From NCBI GenBank assembly GCA_001465935.1, contig LNKV01000062.1:99947-163946 (forward strand): a stretch of DNA of 64,000 nucleotides. Reading direction: 5' to 3'. The notes beneath the pieces are model-generated. The model was not told the DNA's origin. It searched no databases and saw only the letters and a program-made list of their open reading frames with translations. Of this stretch, positions 46,715 to 58,873 are shown piece after piece. Numbering within the stretch: the first letter of the stretch is position 1; each line of letters begins with the position of its first letter. The position numbers and the translations under genes are program-made. This stretch comes from Clarireedia homoeocarpa (taxonomy: Eukaryota; Ascomycota; Leotiomycetes; Helotiales; Rutstroemiaceae).

Positions 46715-47054
46715 TGATTCTGATGTTATTCGGAATATGCGGGATGGAAGTAGTGTTTGATAGCAGAATATTTGTAAAATCAAAAATATTTTAAAAACCA
46801 TCTATGAGCTAATCTTCCATACTTGAATGGCTCACCCTCGTGTTGGCTAGTTTGGTCTCAGACAATGAGAAGTATGTCGAGACCAGACCAAAATGATGTG
46901 ACCCTATCGTGAATCTTTGCAGTGGCCCATCATGTGCATCTACAGACATATCATCCTCGCTACTGCAATCCGGCACTGTCTCCTCTCACAAGTTCCTTCA
47001 CATAATTAACGCATCTTATCCTTCTTTACATATACACCTCTACACCCCCCACCA
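46715..47054. other. Convergent 3' spacer
   Basis: A short region between two converging genes. It holds the expected 3' UTRs and nothing else visible; a near-palindromic GGTCTCAGACAATGAG...TCGAGACC is too loose to call a terminator. Confidence 0.5.
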
Positions 47055-48233
47055 TCACATCTTGCTAAGCAGCGTACTCATAACATCCTTCGTACTCGCA
47101 TTGTACTCCTTCACCAGCCCCGCAATTGCTTTGAACCTGCATCATCATCATCATCTTTCGTTAGCCCACCCACAGCACATACATAACCCATCCCTCCACC
47201 TACTCTATCTCCTAGGGCGGAACTTACTCGGGAATACTCGCATCCCCCATGATCTCATACATGATCGATTCGGACGTCGTGACGATCGCGCCGGCGGCCC
47301 GTAGCCGCGCAAGTGCTATGGGGATTTCTTGGGGGTTGCAGCTGCTTACGCCGTCGGCTAGGACGTATACCTGAATGGATGTAATATTAGTGTTAGTGAT
47401 AGTGTTAGATTTCGCGTTGGTGTGAGGCGGTGAAATGAGAGATTGGTTGTGAGGTGTAAGGGCATGTTTGAGGATTCGGATGATGAAGGGGGAAGGGAGT
47501 AGGCAGTACCTTGTGTCCGTTGGCTAGAAGATCCAGTGTTGTTTGTGTTACGCAGATATGTGATTCGATTCCTACGATTATCACCTCCGCGGGCTCGCTG
47601 GCCTTGAAGTGTCGGGATATCGATGGGATCCACTGTGCAGTGTTTAGCGTTGGGGTATCGCTTTAATGTGATGCAGATGTCATGTTTCTTGTTCCCCGGA
47701 TATGGAGATAGACAGACAGATAGATAGATAGAAAAGACATACCATGCTGAATGCAGTCTTATCGGCGTGCTCCACGACGTTAGGAAGGCTGAGCTCGGCG
47801 CATGTCTCGCCGAGGCGCGCGCGGTTCTGGGTTGTCGCGAAGACGGGGATGTGTAGGATTTCGCTCGCTTTGAGCATTTTTTGGGTGGTGGTTATGCTGA
47901 AGGATAGGTCAGCTGGTGGGTTGGTTGATTGCTTGGTGGGATACGGGGGATAATGTTGCGGCATGGGTTGTAGGAGAGAAGACATAGCTTGTAGAAGGGT
48001 TGTTGCACTACTTACACTTTTTCATATTCCCAAATGGCTTTGCGGAATTTCTCTTGGATGTCGCAAATGCTGCTTTGAGGGTTAGTGAGAAGGCATACGA
48101 CGGGGCGGTCATGCACATGACGGACAAGAGGACGGGACGGTCTGTAGTGAGATTAGTAGGAGGTTCTTGAAAGGTTTGATTGTTTGATAGGTTCATCGGA
48201 CTTACGTAGACGCTTTCCTGCGTGTTCTATCAT
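47055..48233 (-). CDS. Isochorismatase-family cysteine hydrolase
   Basis: A soluble isochorismatase-fold hydrolase of 199 residues. Seven exons were inferred: 48206-48233, 48126-48141, 48016-48069, 47743-47896, 47510-47632, 47228-47370 and 47055-47136. Together they make exactly 600 nt. The second exon is only 16 nt and is needed to join the start to RPVLFICDIQEKFRKAIWEY; its downstream intron has a good CTAAC branch site. The catalytic triad is Asp18 (CDIQEKF), Lys79 (HADKTAFSM) and Cys111 (GIESHICVTQT). LADGVSSCNPQEIPIAL and SESIMYEIMGDASIPEFKAI complete the fold. It resembles the ISOC1/2 and YcaC branch; its substrate is unknown. A search could confirm the first two exons. Confidence 0.87.
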
Positions 48234-48565
48234 GGTGAATATTTGTATTTGATATGATTGGATTAGACTTCTGCCCAAGGAATCCAGAAATGTTCTATGC
48301 AGTTGTTCGAGCTCCCGTCTTGTTGATAAACATCAACGTGCTCATGCACTTTTGTGGGGTAGTGGGGTGAGCCGAGGATGTAGTGTGGACCCTCTGGATC
48401 GGAGGCCGGACTTGTTCCATGCATTTTTGGTCTGGCCGCTGGTTTGAGTCTAGCACGTCTAGAATGCCCAGGTTCAATGAATGCATGATTGGAATAAATT
48501 CCGCCCGGACACTGGTGAAGCCAAAATCTAGTAACAATAATATTACACACATCCCTTGATGTTAA
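48234..48565. other. Short spacer
   Basis: This lies between the isochorismatase 5' end and the THI6 3' end, both on the minus strand. It must contain the isochorismatase promoter; no other feature is visible. Confidence 0.5.
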
Positions 48566-50306
48566 CTACAGTATTGCTTCAATTCTTGCCATCTCCAACC
48601 ACCCAAATTCGCCTCTCGAAGTGGCCTTCTGTATGTTGTACAGCTCATCGATCAATGCGGGTACAAATGTCCCAGGGCCCTTCACATCATCACGAGTGAC
48701 CGCAATCTCAGCAGCAATCTCGTACTGCAATAACCCAGCAAGTGCCGCAAGTAACTTATCCTCTCGACTGACTGCTAGCATTGCGGATATGATAGTGCCC
48801 AGGACGCAGCCACTACCGGTGATTCTTCCGAGGATTTCATGTCCATTAGCTACGGCAATGGTACGTTTGCCATCGCTCAGAAAATCAATTGCCCCCGTCA
48901 TGAGAACCACATTTCGCTCCCTCAATGCCAAGTCACGAACGATCATGGCCTTCTCAGCATCGGTCGACGTACTTGCGCCGCTGTCTACTCCTCGTTGCTG
49001 AACAGTTGACCCGAATACTGTTTTTATCTCACCTTCATTGCCCTTGATAACATCAAAGTAGCCGTTAGCTAGGAGCATCTTCACAGCTGCCCTTCTCACA
49101 TCTGTCGCACCACATCCGACAGGATCCAGCACAACTGGTCCGCCTTCTTTGTTGTATGCTCTTAGGGCTTGGGCGTAATTTTGAAGACCTTCCGGGGTAA
49201 CGGTGCCCATGTTGATTACCAAAGCCCCTCCAAGTTTGCTCAGATCAGCGGCTTCTTCTCCGTAGTTGGCCATGATGGGAGATGCTCCAACTGCCAAAGC
49301 AACGTTGGCGGCAATATTTTGCACCACTAGATTGGTCATATTATGTGATAAAGGCGTCCTACTCGCGACTTCCGCAATTACTTCCGGAACCTGCAAAAGG
49401 AGTTCTCGCGGATCTCTCTTCACCACATTACTGGAAAGCGATGCGGAAGCAAACGCCGGGGGGCTCCAGATTAGCTGAGCAAGCTCACCGGCAGCTCTTT
49501 CAGGATCTGGTGCCGCTACAATGGCACTTACAACAGCGACACCATCGAGCTGTTTACCAATGGTTGCGGATTGATAAAGAACTCGTTGTACGTTGGAAGC
49601 ATTGATTCCTCCAATTGATACGGTCCGTACCTTGCTACCGAATTCTATCAAAGCACGAAGTATCTGCTTCGTGCCGGCAGTCCCGATAACATCCTTGGTG
49701 TTGGTCTTACTGTAAAATCGTTCATCATTAGCATCTCTTGCTTTCCCCACAAGTAACTACTTGTTACGATATGCTCGAGGCGAGAGAACCACTTAATCTT
49801 GGGTGTGCTTACGTTGGCGTGGCAAACATAGTACCGATGCCTAGATAGTCCGCACCGGCTTGAGAGGCAGCTAATGCTTCTGGAATATTGGCCACAGTGA
49901 CTCCGATTATCGCATTTTCACCCAGTAACCTCCTTGCCGTCGTCAAATCTAGCATCGGTCAGTCAGTCGGTCAGTCAGTGAGAGACTAGGACTAGCGCAC
50001 GTGAATGCCTTTAGACGTACCCATATCATCTTGACCAATATGCGCTCCCTCGCATCCAATAGCAAGGGCGACATCGATTCGGTCATTGATCAAGAGCGGG
50101 ACTTTGTATTTTTGCGTGACGGCATGCAATCTGCGAGCGGTAGCAACAAGAGCAGCAGTATCACTGGTCTTGTCTCTATATTGCACGATTGTGACGCCGC
50201 CACGAATCGCAGCCTCGACGACCTGGGCGAGATCTTTATCGCCCAGAATGGCCGGTGTTGAGTCGGTCACTAGGTACAAGGAATAATCCACATCCTTGAA
50301 AGGCAT
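48566..50306 (-). CDS. THI6: Bifunctional thiamine phosphate synthase / hydroxyethylthiazole kinase
   Basis: This enzyme phosphorylates hydroxyethylthiazole and couples it to HMP-pyrophosphate to give thiamine monophosphate. Exons are 50021-50306, 49813-49948 and 48566-49709, with introns of 72 and 103 bp, giving 521 residues. I chose MPFKDVDYSLYLVTDST as the start because it aligns with the usual N-terminus; an in-frame ATG at 50354 would add 16 residues. The ThiE half (about 1-225) has TIVQYRDKT, LLINDRIDVALAIG, GAHIGQDDMG and YLGIGTMFATPTK. The ThiM half (about 250-521) has PLSHNMTNLVVQN, VLDPVGCGATDVRR, VIKGNEGEI and ITGSGCVLGT with the catalytic-site Cys. I see no TPP riboswitch. The gene is intact. 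Confidence 0.95.
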
Positions 50307-51450
50307 TATCTTGGTGACTGGCTGGCTGGTTGGATGCTTATTCACATTAGACAAAGGTGGGAGAATACAAATAGCTCGTTGTTATGGCCCTGACTACAAA
50401 GTAGCTTCCTAAGTCTTACGTCTTACATCCAACATCCGGACCATAAGATTCCGTAAATCCGATGGTGTGAATGGAATGGCGTGAATAGTACGAGCAATCT
50501 ACCAACCGTGTCTGACGTGGTCGCCGTAGCTGCGACCAAACCCGAACACGCCAAACTCTTTTGCATTTTTTTTTCTTTAGCGCACGGCCACCCGAGCCAC
50601 CCACAGAAATAGCCAGTAACAACCTGCAGCTTCGCATTCTTCTTCCTTCTTTCTCCCAACCACATCACCACCCATCCTCAAATTTTCCTCCTTCCCCCCA
50701 AAAAATATCCCACAACAATCCAAATTATTTACTCCATACTGCACTCGAATATCGGAACTCGATCAAGTCTTTGAACAAGAACAAGTCAAAGGCTGTCTAT
50801 CACCAACACCTTTAAGCTTCTGCTTTCCATCAGGTTCCTCTGCCTGCTGTGCTCATCGCCAATTTGAAACCTTGACCTACAGTACAGGTTTAGTCAGTCG
50901 AGGAACGAAACACCAAACACTGTCCAAAACATCGACAGCCCTTTCGCTTCTTCGCCTTTTGCCTCACAACTCATCAGCGGACCTCCTCTCTTCTACTATC
51001 GACAACCTACCACTACCTCGAAAGAATCTCGCAGTCTTTCGATTATAGGCAACACTTGATTTTGCAGCAAAGAAAATCATTTTCTTCGCCCACCCAACAT
51101 ACCAAACCAAGCCATCAGCACGTACAAAGATACATTTGCGTTATATGTATCTCACACCCAACGCCAACGACCTCAAACATCAGCCGCCTCTCGAGCTGCA
51201 ACCATTTCGCATACCGCGGAAACCTTGTAGTTCTTACTTTAGCTCCAACGGCTAAGCACGACCCCTCCACGCATTTTCGAATGTTTCCGTAACTTCTCAG
51301 CACAATCCGTCTACCTTGTTGCCTTTGCTACCCCCTTCAGAAACCGCATACTGCATGTCATATGTGGAATCATCCAATTGCTTAACGGACAACTTTACGC
51401 CTTACTTTCCACATAAACCATTCAAATCCTAGCCCAAGCTATCCGCAGCC
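50307..51450. promoter_or_regulatory. Divergent promoter region of THI6 and TIF5
   Basis: A 1.1-kb intergenic region between divergently transcribed genes. The right 750 bp is C/A- and pyrimidine-rich with CACC and CAAC runs, the look of a strong fungal promoter and long 5' leader for the translation-factor gene. Short upstream ATG frames occur (such as at 51,056 and 51,282), but I do not see a conserved uORF. Confidence 0.55.
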
Positions 51451-52784
51451 ATGAATACCGTCAACATTCGTCGCGATGTCACCGACCGCTTCTACAGATA
51501 CAAGATGGAGAAGATCCAATCGAAGATCGAGGGAAAGGGTAACGGCATCAAAACTGTCATTGTCAACCTTAGCAGCATTGCCGCTTCTTTGGCTCGTCCA
51601 GGAGCCTATGTTATCAAGTATTTCGGCTTCGAATTAGGAGCTCAGACCAACACCAACCCTGCCGATGATCGCTGGATCATCAATGGTGCTCATGAGGCTT
51701 CCAAGCTTCAGGATTACCTAGATGGCTTCATCACCAAATTTGTGCTCTGCAAGAAGTGCAAGAACCCTGAAACCGAGGTGATCTTCAAAGACAACAACAT
51801 CAAGTTGGACTGCAAGGCATGCGGAGAGCGCTCAGACGTTGATCCGCGACTTAAGTTGACCGGCTTCATCCTCAAGACTCAACCTAAGAAGGGCAAAAAG
51901 GACAAGGCTGAAAAGAAGGCAGCTCGTAAGGCTAGAGAAAATGGCAAGGCCGATTCGGGCGAGTCCAAGGAGAACGGAAATGCAAGTGGAGGCGACAGCA
52001 ACTCTGACAATGGATCCAATGAGAACGGCGATGTAGCGATTGAGGCTGGCAGCGATGATGAATTTGTCCGCCAAGCACAAGAGCTCGATCAAGCCGAGGT
52101 CAAAGATCACGAATGGGCCGTCGACATGTCCCCAGAAGCTGTTAAGGCTCGTCAACAACAACTTCCTGACGACCTGAAACAAAAGTTGGTTCTAGGCGGC
52201 GGAGAGGAGGAGGACGGAGAAGAGGCCGGCGGCAACTCTACCTATGATCAACTTGGCAGTTGGATCCTTGCCCAGGCCGAGGAGAAGGGTGGCGTTAGCA
52301 AGGTTGACGACCTCGATATCTACTTGAAGGCCAAAGAACTTGGCATCGAGACCAAGCACCGTACTCTCCTTGTTCTTGTCCAAACCATCTTCGACAATGA
52401 CATTGTGAAGCAAATTCCCAAGCGAGCCGGTATGCTCAAACAAGTAAGCTTCAATTCCCTAAAATACTATTCATATCCTTTGCAATACTAATTGTGATCC
52501 AGATGGTTACCTCTGAGAAGCATGAGAAGGCACTCCTTGGAGGTGTCGAGCGTTTCATTGGGCTTCGCGGCAAAGAGCACCCGGAGATATTTGATCAAAC
52601 CTCGAAGATCCTCATGGTTCTTTACAACGAGGATATCCTCAGCGAGGAAGTCTTGAGCACTTGGGGCACCAAGGCCAGCAAGAAGTACGTGGACCTCGCC
52701 GTAAGCAAGAAGGTTCGCAAATCCGCCGAGGCTTTCTTGACCTGGCTTGCCGAGGCCGAGAGTGACGACGAGGACTCCGAATAA
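51451..52784 (+). CDS. TIF5: Translation initiation factor eIF5
   Basis: This is the GTPase-activating protein for eIF2 in the 43S/48S initiation complex. Exon 1 is 51451-52443 and exon 2 is 52503-52784, with a 59-bp phase-0 intron; the product is 424 residues. The N-terminal GAP domain has NIRRDVTDRFYRYKM with the catalytic arginine at position 16 (yeast Arg15 equivalent) and GAYVIKYFGFELGAQT. The zinc ribbon is Cys100-X2-Cys103...Cys121-X2-Cys124 (CKKCKNPETEV...DCKACG). A Lys/Ser/Asn-rich linker of about 90 residues follows. The C-terminal W2/MIF4GD domain contains LKAKELGIETKHRTLLVLVQ and LMVLYNEDILSEEVLSTW, ending in the acidic AA-box AESDDEDSE. The intron lies inside W2. The gene is intact. 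Confidence 0.97.
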
Positions 52785-53103
52785 GCACACAGCTCTGTCT
52801 TCAACTTTATCGGGTTATGTGTTCTAACTTTGAATGCTATCCGTGCTGCAATTGGCCGCGCTGGCTTCCAATTCGGACTCTGCGACCATCTTGGTCTTGA
52901 GTTACTAGTAAACCTGTCGAAAGTTCTTCCTTGATCGATCGTTACTGTCGTTTCCAAGTCTGTCTTTTTGTTTGGTAAAAGTTCTTGTGCTAATAGTCAA
53001 CCAATACAATCTCATCTTACAAACATTACTGTGCCATTGTCTCTGAAACATCTCATGCAATGTAAAGTCATCTCTTGACCTTGAGTAGTAGTAGATAAAG
53101 CCT
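52785..53103. other. Convergent 3' spacer
   Basis: The 3' UTRs of TIF5 (+) and TTI1 (-) meet here; no other feature is visible. Confidence 0.55.
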
Positions 53104-56100
53104 TTATATTTCTATGGTCCTATCTAATGGTAGGAACTGATACCCTTCTAACACCGGCGTCTTCAATTGAGGAAGCCCACCAGCCTGAAGAAGCAACAAC
53201 CAAACAGCATCTGCGTTCGCAGTGGATAATGCATCGCGAACATCCGCCCTATCCTTAATGATATCTGATAGAATATCCAGAACATCGTCAAAAGCCTCAT
53301 CATTGACACCTACACATTCCACAATAGCACTCAAAAGTCTAACCACACTCTCCCACATCTGCGCAGCCTGCGAATAGATCCCCCGGCCACCCGATCCCGT
53401 CTTCTCCGCCAACATATTACTCCGAGCCCGTCTCGCTAAACTCATCAAACGCGACCATTGCACTGCGATTCGTGTAGTGAGAAAGTTTCCTGCGCATTTG
53501 CACAGCGTCGTAAGAGCATCTGCGGCGGCGATGCCAACGAAGGATTCTTTATCGTACAGACGCTCGATCAATACAGGCCAGATGTCGTTGACCAGGGGGA
53601 GGAATGCTTCTTGGTTGCTGTGGAGAGCTAGTGAGGATGTGCTGATGAGAGTCAGGAGTCGGGTGCGCAGAGCAGGGGATGGGTTGGTGAGGTAGTGTTG
53701 GGAGAGGCGTGCGATGTTTTGAACCATTGTGTAAGTTTTTGTGGGGGGAGGCTTTTGGACTTCCATGACGCTGGAGTCTGCACCCCCCTCTTCTTCCTCT
53801 ACGGGCTCGGCATCGCGGCTATCTAGAAGGGCGGATACGTCTTTCCATGGTTTTTGCGGGAAGTCTTCGTGCTCGAGGTCTGAGTCGAGACTTGCTCTTT
53901 GCTGTCGCTTACGAATTGTCTCAATAATGCTGCTGATTGTTATAGGATTCTCATTCGTGGTGCCTCCAGTAGCTGATGTATCAGCCACTTGTAATTGCTG
54001 AGATTGTGCGCCCGTCTCGACTATCTCCCCTAGAACGGAAAAGAGGCTTTCCGCCAGATCTTGATAGCCATGAAAGTTATCCAGCGCAACGAAGATAGAC
54101 GAAACCACATCATCGAGGTACGGAAGCAAGGTTGGCCCTGTGAGGCGGATCATCATGATCAGCACCTGTGGTGCTTGAGGTGATATGTCAAATGTGTTCA
54201 ACCGAAGCGAAACTGCGTTCACCATGTAATCTACATTATCTACGATGAGCTCGCGAACACTTGGATAACCACAAGATTCGGATAGAGCATTCAGGCAGAC
54301 TGTAGCACGCTCTCTCAATTCATGATTTGGCGATCCTAAAAGCTGTGATACTGGATACAGTACGTCTACAAGCTCTCCTCGGAAATCTCCCCCTGATCGC
54401 TGTGCCGAGTGGGACACAAACTCTAGCGCAATAGCTTTCATTCGCCAATCAGAATCACCATCTTCATCTGATAAGGTCGCTACCGAGTAGGAGTATAACT
54501 CATGATAGGTCGAGTCAAATCCTTCGGGAAGCAGGAGGCTAGATTCCAGAAACTCGTCGAGTTCGTCGTTATTCGATGTAGCATTCTCAACGAGCTGGAA
54601 CGATATCCAGTATGCAGCCAACAAAGATGAACCGGAGGCTCCCCGCATGAAATCAAGCATCTCATTTGCCATAACCATCCCAGATCGCGAAGTTGCAAGA
54701 CAACTGAGGAACTTGGACATCTCAACACGTGTAGATCTTTGGCTCTCTTCTTGCAGCAAAATGGGACGGAAATTTGTCACAGGTGCCCCTTGAGTAGATA
54801 TAGTGGACAGAGATCGGCTACTAAAATTGGTAGAGGTCTCCCGCAGTAACTGCGGTGATGAGGATGAGTCCACTATTGTAGATATACTATCCTTGAGCGA
54901 CTGGGAAAGCGCATCTTCAAGTAGAGAAGTGGAGAGGTGCAATGTACCTAATAGTTGATATGCTGTAGAGAGTTGATGTAGCGCAGTTGCCTTGGCAGGC
55001 TCATCATTCATCTGCAGGATTCGTGGCAGGCTGCTTGCCCATTGATAAAATATCTTTTTGACCGATTCGCCTATATTTGAATGTATCGCAGCAAGATCAG
55101 CGATAGAAGTTATACCAGTATTTGCAGAGCCTTCGACATCGGTCAATGACAAACATGTTTCCACTAGCATAGAAGTAGAATCTACTAAGGTATCATGACA
55201 CTCGTCCAGAAGAGTAATGCAGAAGCGGTTGAGCACACGACGTACATCATCGGATTTTTGGCTGCGTAATTTTACAATATTTGCTAGTGCCAGTTTTATC
55301 TGAGAAGTAGTTGCAGTGAGCCAAGACTGGGTGAGTCCTGCTGAGTTATCATCAAATTTGGGCTCTGTCTGTGACTTTGGTTTTGCTCTAATGTTCCGAG
55401 TCCGAAAATCACTTAGCACAGTTGTTAAAACGACTTGCAAGGTATCCAAGGCTGTGATCAATGTTTTCTGTGTCCTTCGTGAGCTTGTGCTGGGTATAAG
55501 GCATTTTGTAAGTGCGGAGACCGTGCCAGGGAGAAAGTTGGCTTGGGCCTGCACATCCTTGATACAGCTCCATACGCTGGTCAAGGCTTGTAAGCCTTGA
55601 ATTTGTATATCCGCCGATGGGCCATCAGTCGTTGCGTCAAGTATTGTTGTCACGCAGTGACCTACTGCCGGCATCGTACTCGAATCCGTGATCGCACTGG
55701 AAGCGCCGGGTGTACGACCAATAGCCCTGAATAGCGCTTCCAGCCCTCGAAGTGCTTCAAGAGCTAGTTCTTCTGGAACTTGCTTCTTATTATGTTCTGG
55801 AAGACCCCCAACCATCAAAGTTAACAGAATCAGAAGCTGCTTGGCAAGGTCGATCGCAATGACGTTTCTCCAGCCCCGTTCCAAAAGAAGTCTGAGACAT
55901 CTCACCGTGAGTTCCGACAAACGATCTGTGTAGGATTTCTTCGTTCGCAGTATCTGGGAAAGTGGGAAGAACACGTCTGCAAATGCACCGTTCACTCAGT
56001 ATATGCAAGCACAGGTATATTCAAAATTCGAGTGTCTCACTTTGGCACTTACAGTCCGCTAGTTTCTCATCGAATGCCTCATTCTCACAGAGCCGGCTCA

Positions 56101-56289
56101 AGACGGCCAGGAGTCTTTCTGTCGATTGTATCACAGCTTGATTGTCGCCATTCTTCAGAGCAAGCTGGCTTAGGTCGACACAATAGGGTTTGAGCTGATT
56201 TTGCCCGTAGTCAGTCACAGAGAATGTGAGGTAAAGCTCATGCAACCGCTTCTTACCTCTTGAAAGATTTCATTCTTTGACATTGCCAT
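53104..56289 (-). CDS. TTI1: HEAT-repeat protein Tti1 of the TTT complex
   Basis: Tti1 works with Tel2 and Tti2 to mature PI3-kinase-like kinases (TOR, ATM/Tel1, ATR/Mec1). Exons are 56257-56289 (MAMSKNEIFQE), 56053-56194 and 53104-55976, with introns of 62 and 76 bp, totalling exactly 3,048 nt (1,015 residues). The spliced start reads LKPYCVDLSQLALKN, then FDEKLAD joined to YVFFPLSQILRTKKSYTDRL, a hallmark of the family. LLERGWRNVIAIDLAKQLLI and LLTLMVGG follow. The rest is alpha-helical HEAT-like repeats with a poorly conserved middle, and the C-terminal part holds NQEAFLPLVNDIWPVLIERL and SFVGIAAADALTTLC. Length matches fungal Tti1. The gene is intact. Confidence 0.9.
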
Positions 56290-58873
56290 GCTTGACTTGA
56301 TAAGTACAACTCAGAATGCCATGGAGTGACATTTTGTCCACCGTATTTGCGAGTAATTGAATGAATGACGCCGTCAGTCAGCCTTTTCTGTTTACCGGGA
56401 GTGGGGTTAAGTTTTAATTTGCTACCTGTCACGTGCCTATTCCCTGTACATGTCCACCTCGCTGCCTTACGATTGAAATTCTGCGAAAAATGAAGGATAT
56501 TACAATCTTCAGCAAACACTCTCTAGGTGCGATAGCACCAGGCATACTAAGAGAAGAGAATTGATACGGCGCGATGTGTCGAATTGCTAGAGAGCCCCCG
56601 TAATTGATCACTGTGATTAACTCAAGTGAAGAGAAAGCGGCTGCGACGGCGCGGCTCTCCTGGCATCGAGGTGGAAGTACTGAAATTCTGCTGTTTCGCT
56701 TTTATTTTCTATTCTCGCCTACCTACCGTCGATTTTTCAGATGCGTGATTGACATTCAGTCTATGTTGCTCACTACTGGGCTCAGTCCATCGTTTGTCAA
56801 TTGCTAGTCGCCGGTGTCGATCATTTATCATGCTCCAGTTGCAAATACGATTCAAAACCCTAGTTGAATTCTATGGCCCCTGCTCCGTTTCATTACACCA
56901 ACCTTCGTGTTTTTTCTGGGTACTCGAACGCTTCATAAATTATCTCAGGGCGGTCCCAGGCAACTGATGAGCAAGCAGCTATCCAGTTAGATACGTGGGA
57001 TATGTGGGATCTTGGTGGTTGGATCACCTAATGTAAATTTTATTATTGCTGCCATCTCGGAGAAAGACTACCATCGATGCAGAATTCCCCTCCAATATGT
57101 GCCCATGAGTGGCTTGGCACACAGGTAGCTTGCTCTAATGAACAATACCAATATGCACGAAGTCGGACAACAGGAATCTGTCAGCCATAACGGCACTTGC
57201 AGGGCGGAATGTTCAAATGCCTAAATGCCCTCGATACCACTTTAACACACGAGGACACTCCTGGCATTCTGGAGCAACGAGCCATGCACGGTTTCTTTCG
57301 TGCCAATTCAAATCTCTACGAGATTCGTGACTTGTGGCTAGCCTATGCTGTAGCCAAATTACAATTGTCTGAGATTTAACTTCCACGGTCCCGACAAAAC
57401 AATTTCAGCATCACCTTGATTGGCATGTCAAAACGGACGAGTGCAGTATTCTTAAACGAGTTCAGAAGCACATCTGGCAGTACCATAGGTGTCAATGGGA
57501 CTCAGAACTCCACTAATAAATGGATCGACACCAAAATTTCAAGATTTGATATACAATTCAGCTTTGAGACATTCACTATATAGGAGGATATGCAAACCCT
57601 AACGTTGAGACTTCTGTTTGAAAAATAAAAAATGCGTGTTCAACACGCCAACGATGTATAGATACTAGACGGAGATTTAAGTTTGTTCTTGTATTTAGTG
57701 TGCACCCCTACTATAAGCTTTTCTTGGCGTTGATCTATACGTATATAGTACAAGGAATAAATGTTGACACCTTGATAGTATTCCTTCGAAAATCGGTCGA
57801 TTGCCAGGCTGAGCATCTAGTCTGTTGCTGCTTCTATCACATATGCTCTGGTGATACAGTTGAAGATGATGAACAGGTCGAACATGTTAAAGGGTGCGAG
57901 AGTCTAGAGCTTGAGTTGAGAAAGCTTGAGGATACAGATAAAGCCAGTGATGGACGCAATAATGAAGATAAAGATGAGATAAATCAAGCCTTTCGATGGT
58001 CGATGATAGCAAGATGGTTCTAGAGAAAGCAAGAAGGTAGTGGAGGGCGAGAGAGAAGCAATAATGGAGTGGATAAGGGTCAGAAAGGAGCAGCAATCGT
58101 GAGGGGTTGCTTGAGTTCAATCGCAACGCGGAAGGAAATGTTAAAAGCATGAACACATGCGACGATCATCACAGAAGGACGGAATATTGTTTATGATGGG
58201 TTTCGTTATGCCAAGCTCGCTGCTTTATTTTCAATTCTGCCTCAATACGCTCAGTGACATTTAATGCAATCCAGGGAAAGAACCACATGTTCGAAGTGAT
58301 CAAAATTTACAAACAAGACACTCCACCAATCACGCCAGCGGCTCTCTTGCCCGGCATATTAACCATTGGCGGAACCCGAACCCAAACAAGATGCCAAGTG
58401 ATAGGTTGTAGAGAAACACATCATCTCCAATTTACCAAGGCGGAGAATAAGAGATGAACATGGCTGGGCATGTACCCCAGAGAATCGTGAAGCCACAGCC
58501 AAGAGAGAGCAACGTATTCACTAGTTGCTGGCTGTCTTTCATATATCCCCTTGAACACGAATCACGAGATATAACCCAATCAAGCTCTCAATGTACCAAT
58601 CTACTTGCAACATTCCCCTACTTAACTATGCCTATTTCATCTTCATCGATTTTGGGGGGATAACTTGTCCTTATACCATGTTGACGAGAAAGGAAAATTC
58701 CCTTCCGTTAAATCTTGCCACGTTCGATATGATTACTGGAATTTTCCGTTGTTAGTATACGTATATACATATACGATGGGTTCACCCTCAAGGTGTCCTA
58801 CCTTCGACAGCATCATTTTCTTCAGTATTAAGTATCAAACTATCTATATAGCACCTCTTCTTTCTACCCAAAA
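56290..58873. other. Long spacer, no supported gene
   Basis: This lies between the TTI1 5' end and the pectate lyase relic. A 60-codon frame ending at 57,379 (text ANSNLYEIRDLWLAYAVAKL) looks protein-like but has no partner exon that I can find. Frames at 57.7-58.0 and 58.25-58.66 kb are not recognised. The segment just before 58,874 has a plausible promoter and leader (GCACCTCTTCTTTCTACC). Confidence 0.45.

Noticed and set aside
50307..51450. Search for a TPP riboswitch near THI6
   Set aside because: I could not find a convincing CUGAGA-type core with paired helices in the leader or introns; fungal TPP riboswitches are known mainly in other thiamine genes.
57197..57379. 60-codon frame ending LWLAYAVAKLQLSEI
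   Set aside because: It reads like protein but no second exon, start context or family match could be found; left as spacer.
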